Shown: positions 29,776-39,176, counted from the first letter of the stretch. The stretch is 64,000 nt of DNA from Planctomyces sp. (GCA_016795105.1 JAEUIH010000012.1:111337-175336), one strand, 5' to 3'. The notes: generated by a model not told the origin, from the letters alone. Numbers and translations: made by a program.

Positions 29776-30531
29776 ATGATCAACGGGTTATACACCGCAG
29801 CGCGAGCGATGGAGTCCGCCGAGCGTCAGCATGAACTCGCATCAGAAAACCTTGCAAATGTGCAGATGCAGGGGTTCAAGCGTCGGTTTGTACGTCAGTC
29901 GACATTTGACGCGGAGATGACAAGTGCGTTGAAGGGTTCCGGAGTTCAACATAAGGATTCAATCGAGCACCCGAAATTTGATGTTCTGCAGTACGAATCT
30001 GCTCATGATTTTGCACAGGGTCATCTTCGACAGACAATGCGTCCACTTGACGCAGCACTGAACGGCAGCGGATTCTTTGTGGTTGAGGGGCCGAACGGCG
30101 GGGAACTCTATACGAGGAACGGCTCCTTTTATCTGAACAACGACCGTCAACTGGTTACAATCGACCAGTTGATCGTGCAGGGCGTCGGAGGGCCCATCAC
30201 AATCCCTGACAATGCAAATGCAGAGGCGATCAGTATTAGTCAGGATGGGCAAGTCTTTGTAGGACGGACAGAGATTGGCCAGCTGCGGATCGAAGACTTC
30301 ACAGACAGAAGTGTACTTGAGCCGATGGGATCGACTCTGTATGCAGCTCCTCCGAACACGCAGTCAATTGCTTCAACAGCAACCGTATGGCAGGGTCATC
30401 TGGAACAGTCAAATGTTGTGACAATTAATGAGCTGGTCGGCATCATTTCCAGTTCGAAGCAGTTTGAGGCTGCTCAGAAATCTATGTCCATGATTATGGA
30501 CACGATGCAAAAACGAATTGGCGTCAACTGA
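29776..30531 (+). CDS. flgF: Flagellar basal-body rod protein FlgF
   Basis: A 251-residue rod/hook-family protein. The N-terminus MINGLYTAARAMESAERQHE with LASENLANVQMQGFKR is the flagellar rod signature (ANNLAN...GFK type). The centre has LNGSGFFVVEGPNGGELYTRNGSF, and the C-terminus has ELVGIISSSKQFEAAQKSM, the usual amphipathic heptad helix. Length, divergence and first position before flgG favour FlgF, the proximal rod subunit, exported by the flagellar type III system. A G-rich ribosome site precedes the ATG. It is the first gene of the operon, with a sigma-54-like promoter upstream. Confidence 0.88.
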   Translation: MINGLYTAARAMESAERQHELASENLANVQMQGFKRRFVRQSTFDAEMTSALKGSGVQHKDSIEHPKFDVLQYESAHDFAQGHLRQTMRPLDAALNGSGFFVVEGPNGGELYTRNGSFYLNNDRQLVTIDQLIVQGVGGPITIPDNANAEAISISQDGQVFVGRTEIGQLRIEDFTDRSVLEPMGSTLYAAPPNTQSIASTATVWQGHLEQSNVVTINELVGIISSSKQFEAAQKSMSMIMDTMQKRIGVN

Positions 30532-30586
30532 CGACTCGAACGGACGTTCCGGAACGAGTTCTGAAAAATCCAGACAGGGGGCAGGG

Positions 30587-31384
30587 ATGCTTCGGGCGTT
30601 ATATACCAGTGCCACAGGAATGAAGGCACAGGAACTGATGATTGATAACACGGCGAATAATCTCGCCAACGTGAATACAACCGGATTCCGCAGAAGTCGT
30701 ATGGACTTTGCTGACCTCGTCTACACCACATACCGGCAACCAGGGACGGCGATTGCAAACGGCCAGGTGTCTCCCACCGGGCTGCAGATTGGTAATGGCG
30801 TTCGAGCCGTGGCAACCACAAAGCATTTTGTTCAGGGAAATGTCGAACAGACGGGGAATCCTTTGGATGTGGCGATTGAGGGAGACGGTTTCTTTCAGGT
30901 TCGACTTCCAAATGGGGAATTTCGATATTCGCGAGCTGGAAACTTTCGCATCGATGGAGCCGGTCAGCTTGTGAATACCGATGGGTTCCTTCTGGATCCA
31001 CCGATCACAGTTAACCAGGGAATTGATGTTTCCAAAATTACAATCAGCACAGATGGACTCGTTCAGGGAATTCGGTCGGGCAGCAATCAAACGGCCGAGG
31101 ATCTTGGGCAGATTCAGATCTTCACATTTCTGAATCCCGCGGGATTGTCGAGTGAAGGCAGTAACCTGTTTGCTCAAACCGCGGCTTCCGGGGCTGCGGT
31201 GCAGGGGCTTGGAGGACAACCGGGGTTCGGAGTTCTTCGACAGGCGTCACTCGAGGGCTCGAACGTAGAAGTCGTGAACGAACTGATCGCTCTGATTAGT
31301 GCTCAGCGAGCATACGAAATCAATTCCCGAGCGATTCGAGCGGGCGATGAAATGCTTTCGACCTCAGTCGATATTGTGAGGTAG
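30587..31384 (+). CDS. flgG: Flagellar basal-body distal rod protein FlgG
   Basis: The start is set at ATG 30587 because GGGGGCAGGG precedes it and the product then begins MLRALYTSATGMKAQEL, the canonical FlgG start; the frame is open from 30518. The product is 265 residues, standard for FlgG. Signatures: NTANNLANVNTTGFRRSRMDF, DVAIEGDGFFQVRLPNGEFRYSRAGNF, and the end NVEVVNELIALISAQRAYEIN. FlgG forms the distal rod through the P and L rings. It starts 55 bases after flgF and is followed two bases later by flgA. Confidence 0.95.
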   Translation: MLRALYTSATGMKAQELMIDNTANNLANVNTTGFRRSRMDFADLVYTTYRQPGTAIANGQVSPTGLQIGNGVRAVATTKHFVQGNVEQTGNPLDVAIEGDGFFQVRLPNGEFRYSRAGNFRIDGAGQLVNTDGFLLDPPITVNQGIDVSKITISTDGLVQGIRSGSNQTAEDLGQIQIFTFLNPAGLSSEGSNLFAQTAASGAAVQGLGGQPGFGVLRQASLEGSNVEVVNELIALISAQRAYEINSRAIRAGDEMLSTSVDIVR

Positions 31385-31386
31385 TC

Positions 31387-32382
31387 ATGAGTAAACCACT
31401 ACAGACGATTTCAGCTCTGATTGCAGGTTTGTTGATGCTGTGCAGCACGGCACGGGGGGAACTGCGGATTCGGCTTCGTGCCGAATCTACGGTAACATCA
31501 ACGTCTGTTCGACTGGGAGACATTGCACGAGTTTCCGGGTCGAACGAGTCCGAGAAGGAAGACGCTGCGAAGGCTGTTGTTGGACAGTTGTCAGACCCGG
31601 ATGACACTCTGGAACTCAACGCAGAAACGATCCGAGTGGAATTGGCGCTTGCAGGATTCGACTACGAACAGATTCATGTCTCAGGACCTGAGCAGGTACT
31701 TGTCGACTATCGGGCCCCGCTGGAACTCACCGACGCAGATGTGGAGTCCAGTGCTCAGGCTGCTGTGGAGGCAGCGTTTGACGCTTCGGCGGATGATATT
31801 CGAGTTCGCATGGCCAGTCCTTTGATTGGCAGTTTACCTGGGAATATTCGAAAACTTGATGGGCTGCGGGCAGAAGTGTCTCCACCGGCAAGAACCAGTC
31901 CGGGGCAAATGACGCTGACCGTTACGTTCTGGCAGGATCGTGATATGGTTGCCAGCAGGATGGTTCGATTTGACGTACAGCGGCGATATCAGATTGCCGT
32001 CGCTCGTTCTGCATTGAAGCGCGGTCACACGATTCGACAGTCCGATATTCAGATCGAACGCCGCTTTCTGGATCGCGACGCGGATCAGGCCGAATTATCT
32101 GCTTATGTCGGGATGGTGCTTCGACAGCCGGTGAAGGCTGGCGAAATTATGACGACTCAAATGGTCGACCAGCCGTCCTCTGTCAATGCTCCGATCGCAA
32201 TCAAGTCGCGGGATCGTGTCCGAGTCATTGCCACTCGTGGAAAGATCAAAGTCACGCTGAACAATGCTCAGGCGCTGGATTCAGGCCGAGTTGGGGAAGT
32301 GATTCGAGTTGTCAACAATGCTTCAAAGGAAACACTCACCGGTCGCGTTGTCAGGGCCGGATATGTCGAAGCAGAATTCTGA
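31387..32382 (+). CDS. flgA: Flagellar P-ring assembly chaperone FlgA
   Basis: A 331-residue protein with a signal peptide (about 1-24, ending CSTARG), so it is periplasmic. The middle region is not distinctive. The C-terminal 130 residues are a SAF/FlgA domain: ALKRGHTIRQSDIQIERR, YVGMVLRQPVKAGEIMTTQMVD, IKSRDRVRVIATRGKIKVTLN and VGEVIRVVNNASKETLTGRVV. FlgA helps FlgI assemble into the P ring. It is longer than the enterobacterial protein, with an extra N-terminal domain. The ATG lies two bases after flgG's stop, suggesting coupled translation. Confidence 0.92.
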   Translation: MSKPLQTISALIAGLLMLCSTARGELRIRLRAESTVTSTSVRLGDIARVSGSNESEKEDAAKAVVGQLSDPDDTLELNAETIRVELALAGFDYEQIHVSGPEQVLVDYRAPLELTDADVESSAQAAVEAAFDASADDIRVRMASPLIGSLPGNIRKLDGLRAEVSPPARTSPGQMTLTVTFWQDRDMVASRMVRFDVQRRYQIAVARSALKRGHTIRQSDIQIERRFLDRDADQAELSAYVGMVLRQPVKAGEIMTTQMVDQPSSVNAPIAIKSRDRVRVIATRGKIKVTLNNAQALDSGRVGEVIRVVNNASKETLTGRVVRAGYVEAEF

Positions 32383-32409
32383 ATTCAGGCTGAGTATAAG
32401 GGGACTGTT

Positions 32410-33042
32410 GTGAAACGAATTTCCTGGAAACAGGTACTTCTGGTTTTGATCACTGGTATCGCTGCAAGCCAGTCATTTGTGCAGGGGGACTCATTATGGA
32501 AACGCAGAGATCCTCAGCGAGGGTATCTGTTCCGTGATTCCAAGGCACGTTCTGTTGGTGACCTGATCACAATTGACATCGATGTTGCTTCTCAGGTCCA
32601 GAACCAGGAAGACAACGCGATGGAAAAAACCACTGGAGCGTCGGCTGCGTTTGATTTTCAGTCATCTTCCGGAGGCGGTTTGGGAACTCATGCTGCAAAT
32701 GCAGCCATGGACACCAATAAGTCATCGCAACGCAGTTTCGACGGTGAAGCAACATATCGGGACTCCCGGGAATTCATCGATCAGATGACAGTGACCGTAA
32801 CCGACGTTCTTCCCAACGGAAACCTCGTCTTCTGTGGGCAGCGAAATGTCACTATTGCCGGTGAACATCGAACGCTCGTTGTCTCCGGCGTCGTGCGTTC
32901 GATCGACCTCGGTCCTGATAATCGCGTGAATTCGAGGTACGTCGCAGACTTTAAAACAGTCTACGAAGGTGAAGGTGCTTCGAAGAAGTTCGTTCATCAG
33001 GGATGGCTGGGCAAAGCTGTCAACAAGGTTTGGCCATTCTAG
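32410..33042 (+). CDS. flgH: Flagellar L-ring protein FlgH, without a lipobox cysteine
   Basis: A 210-residue protein starting at GTG 32410. The core matches FlgH: GDLITIDIDVASQVQNQ, then TVTDVLPNGNLVFCGQRNVTI, RTLVVSGVVRSIDLGPDNRVNS and the end GWLGKAVNKVWPF. FlgH forms the outer-membrane L ring around the rod. In most bacteria it is a lipoprotein; here the signal segment (VLLVLITGIAASQSFVQG) contains no cysteine, so lipid attachment at the mature N-terminus is not possible. The ring must be anchored some other way, or a different start encodes the signal; no such start was found. It lies between flgA and flgI. Confidence 0.92.
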   Translation: MKRISWKQVLLVLITGIAASQSFVQGDSLWKRRDPQRGYLFRDSKARSVGDLITIDIDVASQVQNQEDNAMEKTTGASAAFDFQSSSGGGLGTHAANAAMDTNKSSQRSFDGEATYRDSREFIDQMTVTVTDVLPNGNLVFCGQRNVTIAGEHRTLVVSGVVRSIDLGPDNRVNSRYVADFKTVYEGEGASKKFVHQGWLGKAVNKVWPF

Positions 33043-33126
33043 ACTGTCGCACAAAGCAGTGCCACAAACCAATTCACGCTTGAACTAACGGATGCTGATT
33101 CAAACGAATTGTCGGAGTTCTGGACA

Positions 33127-34275
33127 ATGGACTGTCTTCAACTGATATCGGATGGCCTTCGACGAGCAATTGTTGCAACACTGCTGCTGCTGAGTTCACT
33201 CAGCATTGCCGCAGCCGATAGTCCGTCGGTTCGGGTCAAGGACATTACGACTCTGGCCGGAGAGCATCCAAACGTGCTCACCGGTACCGGACTGGTCGTC
33301 GGACTCCCGGGCACGGGAGGCAGCAGTGAAATCACGAAACGATTCGCTATGCAATTGAATCAGGCGCTCGGTCAGAGAGCCGATCCCCTGCTTCGAGAGA
33401 ACATTCGGAACTCTCAGGAGAAGACCAAGAACATGTCCGTCGTCATGGTAACTTTGACGTTACCGCCGTATGCGAAGGCCGGACAGAGATTTGATGTGAT
33501 TGTGGCAACACAGGACGACGCAACCAGCCTGAACGGTGGCCTTCTTCTGGAAACGACACTGTCTGGTGCTGATGGGGAGGTGTATGCAATCGCCAGCGGT
33601 CCGATCTCAACAAACGGTGGAGAATTCGGCGGCGAAGCGGCCACTGTCACCAAGAATATTGCAACGACCGGGCGTGTCCCCCGAGGAGCGATTGTTGAAG
33701 AAGAAATCCCGGTCAACATCTGCGAAAGCGGTGTGGTGAAGTTCCTTGTCAATCGGCCTCAACTGGAAACCGCTCGTCGCATCGCAACAGCAATGAATGA
33801 GCTTTGTCCACGCTGTGCGCGAGTGATCGACCCGGCCGCTGTTGCAGTGCGGATTCCTCGTGAGATGTCGGACGACCCAACAGAGTTCGTTGCGATGTGC
33901 CAGGACCTGATGGTGCAGCCGGACACGAATGCATACGTCATCATCAACGAACGAACCGGCACGATTATTATTGGCAAAGACGTGCGACTGTCTGAAGTGG
34001 CGATCACTCATGGGAACATCATCATTTCGACAGTGGAATCACCGGAAGTTTCACAACCGGCTCCATTCAGTGAGGGTGAAACTGTTGTGGTTCCCAGAAC
34101 TTCGACAGATGTCGTCGAAGAGGGAGGCACGATTAATGTGATTGATTCCAACAAGTCGGTGCACGATCTTGCCGCATCACTCAATGCACTGGGAGTCACC
34201 CCACGAGATTTGAGTTCAATCTTTCAGATGTTGAAAGAATCGGGCGCCCTGCATGCCGAAGTGGAAATCAGGTAG
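33127..34275 (+). CDS. flgI: Flagellar P-ring protein FlgI
   Basis: A 382-residue protein from ATG 33127 (GGAG nine bases upstream; the frame opens at a TTG at 33109). The signal peptide LLLLSSLSIAAA is followed by VRVKDITTLAGEHPNVLTGTG, LVVGLPGTGGS, MVTLTLPPYAKAGQRFDV, GRVPRGAIVEEE and the end MLKESGALHAEVEIR, all FlgI signatures. FlgI forms the ring in the peptidoglycan layer. Together with FlgH it shows that the flagellum is built for a Gram-negative-type envelope with wall and outer membrane. Confidence 0.96.
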   Translation: MDCLQLISDGLRRAIVATLLLLSSLSIAAADSPSVRVKDITTLAGEHPNVLTGTGLVVGLPGTGGSSEITKRFAMQLNQALGQRADPLLRENIRNSQEKTKNMSVVMVTLTLPPYAKAGQRFDVIVATQDDATSLNGGLLLETTLSGADGEVYAIASGPISTNGGEFGGEAATVTKNIATTGRVPRGAIVEEEIPVNICESGVVKFLVNRPQLETARRIATAMNELCPRCARVIDPAAVAVRIPREMSDDPTEFVAMCQDLMVQPDTNAYVIINERTGTIIIGKDVRLSEVAITHGNIIISTVESPEVSQPAPFSEGETVVVPRTSTDVVEEGGTINVIDSNKSVHDLAASLNALGVTPRDLSSIFQMLKESGALHAEVEIR

Positions 34276-34329
34276 CACGGCTCCACATGTCTTTGAACCT
34301 ATTGCACCAGCACCCTGGGAGAAACACCC

Positions 34330-34773
34330 ATGAACATCAGTACCCCCGTTGCACCGACGGATTCAACTTCGGTGAGACTGGATAATCTGAAGCAGCAGGC
34401 TGAAGGGCAATCGAGTCAAACAGAATCGGCGGAACGGCTTGGGCGAGAGCTTGAAGCGTTGTTCGTGTCGATGATGATGAAACAGATGCGCCAGTCTTCT
34501 CTGGACGAAGGACTATTCCCGGGAGATCGCAGCGACACATTGGGCGGCATATTTGACGATGCGATGGGAAAACAGGTTGCTGAATTCGGGGGATTGGGTG
34601 TCGCAGAGCTGATTCAGAGTGTTCCGGCGGCGAATCGCGGATTCTCAGCATCCGTCGGAAGGATGGCTTCTGCGGGAAGTGTAACTGCATCTCAGGCGCC
34701 TTTGAATATCTATCGATCTGCGGTTGCAACAGGAACAGTAAACGATGAATCCCCGGAATCAATCATCCGTTAA
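34330..34773 (+). CDS. flgJ: Rod-binding protein FlgJ, N-terminal domain only
   Basis: A 147-residue protein. Residues about 35-95 carry the rod-binding domain: LGRELEALFVSMMMKQMRQSS, GDRSDTLGGIFDDAMGKQVAE and GGLGVAELI. FlgJ caps the growing rod. The muramidase domain that cuts peptidoglycan in gamma-proteobacterial FlgJ is absent, as in many other phyla, so a separate lytic enzyme should serve the rod. GGGAGAAACACCC precedes the ATG. The 3' end overlaps flgN by 29 bases. Confidence 0.88.
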   Translation: MNISTPVAPTDSTSVRLDNLKQQAEGQSSQTESAERLGRELEALFVSMMMKQMRQSSLDEGLFPGDRSDTLGGIFDDAMGKQVAEFGGLGVAELIQSVPAANRGFSASVGRMASAGSVTASQAPLNIYRSAVATGTVNDESPESIIR

Positions 34774-35290
34774 TCCAGCACAGCCATCTATCAGACCGCT
34801 TCGAGTCAACGAGCTTCATACGTTTCTTTCCCATGTGGATTCCGAAGAAGCTTCTCTGCTGGCAACTCGTCGCGTACTGGAAGATCTGCCTGCTCAGTGT
34901 CACGACGCACAGCAGCGAAGCATTCTTAAGGCCCGTGTCGAGATGGGACTTGAGGTCGCGGAGAAACTGAGTGCACAGCGAATTCAGATTCTGACGGCGT
35001 TGGGCCGGCGTGTGGGGATTCCAGCCGATCAGGTAACGATCACTCGACTCATCTCACTGGCAACTCCGGAAGCTGTGACAAGTCTGGTGGCGGCTCGAGT
35101 GCGACTGGTGCGATTGATCAACCAGGTTCAGGCTATGCGTGAATTGACGGGATGGATCATCAAAGAGACCATCAGTATCAATGCCGTTCTGGTTGGTGAA
35201 TGGATGGGACAGGTGACTTCTGATCGATACAACGCCAATGGACGGCGAGCAGTCGAGACAGCATTAATTCAATTTCACTCGAGATCATAG
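34745..35290 (+). CDS. flgN: FlgN-like export chaperone for hook-associated proteins
   Basis: A 181-residue, almost wholly helical protein with heptad-like spacing. The C-terminal half (RLVRLINQVQAMRELTGW followed by IIKETISINAVLVGEWM) fits the FlgN pattern of long helices with conserved Asn residues. FlgN binds FlgK and FlgL in the cytoplasm and delivers them to the export gate. The position directly before flgK and flgL and the overlap with flgJ support this. Sequence similarity in this family is always low, so the call rests mostly on context. Confidence 0.65.
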   Translation: MNPRNQSSVNPAQPSIRPLRVNELHTFLSHVDSEEASLLATRRVLEDLPAQCHDAQQRSILKARVEMGLEVAEKLSAQRIQILTALGRRVGIPADQVTITRLISLATPEAVTSLVAARVRLVRLINQVQAMRELTGWIIKETISINAVLVGEWMGQVTSDRYNANGRRAVETALIQFHSRS

Positions 35291-35293
35291 GTC

Positions 35294-37264
35294 ATGAAGA
35301 CATTTGATATCGGACTGTCGGCGCTTCGAGCTCACCAGCAGACTCTGTCGACTCTCGGTAATAATATTGCAAATGCAGCGACGCCTGGTTACCACCGCCA
35401 AAGAGTAGAGCTGGTCAATCGACCACCACTGACATCTGACTCCAACCATATCGGAACGGGGGTGGACGTCAATCGAATTTCGCGAATGCGGGATTCTGCG
35501 ATTGAGACGGCACTCCTGCGAAACAACTCCCTGAGTTCTTACAGTTCTCAGCATTTGCACATAACCAAACAGATCGAATCGCTGATGACTCCAGGCGAGT
35601 CTTCGATCCATGCAAATCTTTCGGAGTTCTTTAACCGACTTGAAAAGATCTCGAATGCACCTCAGGACCTGACGGTGCGACGAGAATTCCTGACATCCGC
35701 TGCAGAACTGGCTCAGTCGTTCAACAACATGGAGCAGTCTCTGCAAACACTGAATCAGGACTTCCGAGGTGACCTGGACGCCGGTGTCGACGAAGTCAAC
35801 AGAATTCTGACAGACATCGCCGACCTGAATCGCGGTATCTTCGAAGCTCGGGCACTCGGCAAAGAACCAAACGACATACTCGATCGGCGGGACCGGTTGA
35901 TGACTGAGCTTGCTGAGTGGGTGGATGTTGAGCAGGACACCAGCGAAACGGGTCGAGAATTTATCGTCGTAGGGGGTGGGGCATCAGCAATTGGGCAGCG
36001 TCCCGTCGAATTCCAGCTGACAGAACTTTCCAACGGCCGGCTGGTCCTCTCACAGGGCTCATTACGAAACGAGATCCCGCTCTCCGGCGGACGACTCAAG
36101 GCTCTGCTTGATGCGAGAAATGAACTGGTTCCCGCCGCGGTTGATCGCGTCAACGAACTGGCGATGCAGGTGATTCGTGCTACGGACCAGCAACATGCCA
36201 TGGGAATGACAGACCGGGGACCGTTCAACGTTCTGCTGGGGCAACGTCAGGTTTCTGACACTTCGGTTGCTCTCGCACAGACTGGGACAGTTTTTCCGAT
36301 CGAAACCGGTGACGTCTATGTAACAATTACTGATGCACAAACGGGCGGACGACGTACTGAACGTGTGCACATTGACGTGACAACAGACTCACTGGAAGAC
36401 ATTGCCGCACGATTTGATGCGTTAGATGGACTGACTGCATCTGTCGATATGAGTCGCAGGACGCTGAACTTTGCGGCGGAAGCGTTTCATGCCTTCGACT
36501 TTGCAGGGCGCCCGGACAACACCCCCGACGTTTCTCTGATGTCAGGAACGAGTCAGCCGCTGTTTTCGGGCACATATGCGGGCGGCGTCAACGATGAGTG
36601 GACAATCTCATTTTCCGGAGCTGGAACAATTGGCCTGACGGGTGGGCTCACCGCAACAATTCGAAACGCTGCCGGGCAGGTAATTGCAACAAAGAATGTT
36701 GGCGCCGGGTATGAAGCTGGCACTTCGTTTCTTGTGAAAGACGGCGTGTCGCTGGAGTTTGGTGCCGGTACTGTGCAGGCGACAGATCAGGTGTCGTTGT
36801 TCGTCACTTCGAACTCCGATGAAACCGGAATGTTGTCCGCATTGGGACTGAACTCTCTGTTCGAAGGTCGGGACGTTGCGAGCCTGCAGGTGCGAGCCGA
36901 CATCTTTCAGCAGCCGCAGAATCTGGCAACGACACTAACGGGGGTACCCGGAGATTCCGGCAACGTCGCGAAAATGGCGTCCCTGCGTGACCTTCGCCTC
37001 GACATCATTGGTGGACGGACATTTGTTGAAGAGATGGCTGACGTCACAGCGGACTTTGGACTCGAAGTGCAGACAGCTGAAAGCACCAGCGTGCAACTGG
37101 AATCATACCGCCAGCGTCTGGAGGCGGATCGTGCCGCGATTTCAGGCGTCGACATCAATGAAGAGATGCTGAAGATGATGGAAGTGGAACGAGCATATCA
37201 GGCGGCTGCCAGATATATCACAACGGTCGATGCGACGCTTGAAGAACTGTTTAGAATCATTTAG
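35294..37264 (+). CDS. flgK: Flagellar hook-associated protein 1 (FlgK)
   Basis: A 656-residue protein. The N-terminus DIGLSALRAHQQTLSTLGNN with IANAATPGYHRQRVELVN is the FlgK signature. The middle has GTGVDVNRISRMRDSAIETALLRNN and the DxRDRLMTELAEWVDV segment, and the C-terminus GVDINEEMLKMMEVERAYQAAARYI is the hook-family helix. FlgK makes the first hook-filament junction. It starts four bases after flgN's stop. An inserted beta-rich middle region (about 330-520) accounts for its length above the enterobacterial protein. Confidence 0.95.
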   Translation: MKTFDIGLSALRAHQQTLSTLGNNIANAATPGYHRQRVELVNRPPLTSDSNHIGTGVDVNRISRMRDSAIETALLRNNSLSSYSSQHLHITKQIESLMTPGESSIHANLSEFFNRLEKISNAPQDLTVRREFLTSAAELAQSFNNMEQSLQTLNQDFRGDLDAGVDEVNRILTDIADLNRGIFEARALGKEPNDILDRRDRLMTELAEWVDVEQDTSETGREFIVVGGGASAIGQRPVEFQLTELSNGRLVLSQGSLRNEIPLSGGRLKALLDARNELVPAAVDRVNELAMQVIRATDQQHAMGMTDRGPFNVLLGQRQVSDTSVALAQTGTVFPIETGDVYVTITDAQTGGRRTERVHIDVTTDSLEDIAARFDALDGLTASVDMSRRTLNFAAEAFHAFDFAGRPDNTPDVSLMSGTSQPLFSGTYAGGVNDEWTISFSGAGTIGLTGGLTATIRNAAGQVIATKNVGAGYEAGTSFLVKDGVSLEFGAGTVQATDQVSLFVTSNSDETGMLSALGLNSLFEGRDVASLQVRADIFQQPQNLATTLTGVPGDSGNVAKMASLRDLRLDIIGGRTFVEEMADVTADFGLEVQTAESTSVQLESYRQRLEADRAAISGVDINEEMLKMMEVERAYQAAARYITTVDATLEELFRII

Positions 37265-37283
37265 CAGCTGAGGTCATTACAGC

Positions 37284-38723
37284 ATGTTTCGAGTCACTCA
37301 GCATCAGGTCTCCAACACGACCATCGCTCAACTTGCGAAGCATACATCGGAAATGTATCGCGTGCAGCAGCGGGTGAGTAGTGGGCTACGAATTGAAAAG
37401 CCGTCAGATGACCCGGCCGGCATTCGCCGAAGCCTCGTGCAAAAAGACCGTGTGTCGCGACTGGAAGCACAGGAGATCTCTCTGGTTCACGTTGAATCTC
37501 GTATCAACTCCGCCCATGTTCAGCTGCGCGAAGCCGGAAACCTCCTCCTGCGAGCTCGATCGGTCGCTTTGAATGCTCAACAGGCCACTGATCCTTCCGA
37601 AATCAGCGTGCTGGCTACGGAACTCGATGGAATTCTGAGCCAGATGGTCAGCGTGGCAAATTCCTCCGATGAGAGTGGGTATCTGTTTGCCGGAACTGCG
37701 TCACTCACTCGTCCATTTCCAAACCTGAACTCCACAGGCAGGAATCAATATGACGGGACATCAGCAACCACAGTACTCCACATGACGGGCGATATTCAAA
37801 GGAACGCTTTGTTGCCGGGGGACATGGTCTTCCAGCCCAATGAACGTGGTGCAACCAGGATTGTTGGTACCACCGGTGCACAGCCTGGTCAGGGAACCGA
37901 CACTGCAAAGGGTGTTCAGGCACTGCTCGTCAACAATACTTCGACAATCTACGCGGGAGCATCAGGGATCAACAGCGGTACGTCGGCGAGTCAAATTGAC
38001 AGCATTGTTGGTCCTGCCGGAGCACATTCACTTCAAATCATTGATACGAGCGGTACCGGGGCGTTTGGAACAATTTCACTGGACGGAGGCCCCGCTGTGG
38101 CGTTCAGCAGCAGCGATACAGACCTGGTGATCAACGGGCCAACCGGGCAGCAAATATCCGTCAACACGACGTCAATCGTGGCTGGGTTTAACGGATCCGT
38201 ATCCATCACCGCTAATGGCACAATGTCGATCGATGGCGGCTTAACTTCAACGGCAATTGACTTCAGCGCAAATCAGGTTGTGACAGATTCACGCGATGGC
38301 ACAATCCTGAACATCAATTCAACTCAAATTCGAAATGCCGGCGAGGATCAGATTGAGTTTCCTGGGACAGCAGACGCATTCGCCGCCATCGTGAATCTGA
38401 AAAACGATATTCTCAATTCGCGAAACCTGTCGGCATCAGAACGGGCTGCTGCCATTGACCGAAGACTTGGTGATATCGAAGTCAATCGAAATCATGTGCT
38501 TGACGTGATTGGCGTGCAGTCAGTGTCACTCGAACAAATCGATCGTCTGAAGACCCGCACTGAAGACCTGAAGCTCACAGAGAAACTCGAACTCAACGAA
38601 ACCATCGCAGCCGACATATCCGAGGCTGTTGTTCGTCTGCAGGAGATACAAAACCTTCAGGAATACACGATGGCCTCGATTGCACGAGTACTCGCACCCA
38701 ATCTTCTGAACTATCTAACCTGA
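37284..38723 (+). CDS. flgL: Flagellar hook-associated protein 3 (FlgL)
   Basis: A 479-residue flagellin-family protein. The N-terminal part MFRVTQHQVSNTTIAQLAKH, VQQRVSSGLRIEKPSDDPAG and the C-terminal helix LELNETIAADISEAVVRLQE identify FlgL, the second junction protein. The central region (about 170-370) is a Gly/Ser/Thr-rich variable domain longer than in enterobacteria, with TSGT and GTISLDGG-type segments, probably surface exposed. It follows flgK by 19 bases. Flagellin (fliC) itself is not in the window. Confidence 0.92.
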   Translation: MFRVTQHQVSNTTIAQLAKHTSEMYRVQQRVSSGLRIEKPSDDPAGIRRSLVQKDRVSRLEAQEISLVHVESRINSAHVQLREAGNLLLRARSVALNAQQATDPSEISVLATELDGILSQMVSVANSSDESGYLFAGTASLTRPFPNLNSTGRNQYDGTSATTVLHMTGDIQRNALLPGDMVFQPNERGATRIVGTTGAQPGQGTDTAKGVQALLVNNTSTIYAGASGINSGTSASQIDSIVGPAGAHSLQIIDTSGTGAFGTISLDGGPAVAFSSSDTDLVINGPTGQQISVNTTSIVAGFNGSVSITANGTMSIDGGLTSTAIDFSANQVVTDSRDGTILNINSTQIRNAGEDQIEFPGTADAFAAIVNLKNDILNSRNLSASERAAAIDRRLGDIEVNRNHVLDVIGVQSVSLEQIDRLKTRTEDLKLTEKLELNETIAADISEAVVRLQEIQNLQEYTMASIARVLAPNLLNYLT

Positions 38724-38764
38724 CCGGACAATCAACCACAGGAGCTTCATCAGGAATCAAAGCT

Positions 38765-39082
38765 ATGCAAAGAATTGATGGACGACATGACAGCACTGGC
38801 CGACCACAACGCGCGGTGCCAATCACAAGGAATGACCTCAACGCTCTGCTCCAGAAACTCGAAGCGCGTGACGTTAACCTCATTGAATTCTCTGCTCAGC
38901 TGAAACACTATCCTCAACTGACCCGAAAACTACTTCAGTTTGCAAACTCTGCCGGAAATGGAAAAGCTCAGGAGATCACCGATCCGGCAGTCGCTGCGTC
39001 ATGGCTCGGTAGCCGTCGCCTTCAAGTCATGCTGACCAATCTTCCTCCGGAGTGGATCGCTGAAGAGGTTCAGGCCGCCTAA
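38765..39082 (+). CDS. Small HDOD-like protein at the end of the flagellar operon
   Basis: A 105-residue protein. Residues about 30-90 (LIEFSAQLKHYPQLTRKLLQ, FANSAGNGKAQEITDPAVAASWLGSRRLQVML) match the first helices of HDOD domains, which usually contain KVLRLANSA and an A-x-x-x-LG motif. A full HDOD domain is about 200 residues, so this is either a trimmed domain or a remnant. HDOD proteins often act in motility and signalling. AGGA lies about 14 bases before the ATG. It follows flgL by 41 bases and is probably transcribed with it. Confidence 0.6.
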   Translation: MQRIDGRHDSTGRPQRAVPITRNDLNALLQKLEARDVNLIEFSAQLKHYPQLTRKLLQFANSAGNGKAQEITDPAVAASWLGSRRLQVMLTNLPPEWIAEEVQAA

Positions 39083-39132
39083 AGAGATTCCGGTAGAGTC
39101 CATCGCGTCGGATCATGATGCCTACTTATGGT

Positions 39133-39176
39133 ACTCATCACGCAAGATTTCAACATCACGGCGGACCGTGATGAGT
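39133..39176 (+). promoter_or_regulatory. Stem-loop in the leader of the aspartate kinase gene
   Basis: ACTCATCACG (39133-39142) and CGTGATGAGT (39167-39176) are perfect inverted repeats separated by 24 bases, about 200 bases before the kinase start. It could be an operator or an RNA element in the leader. No lysine riboswitch core was recognised. Confidence 0.3.
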
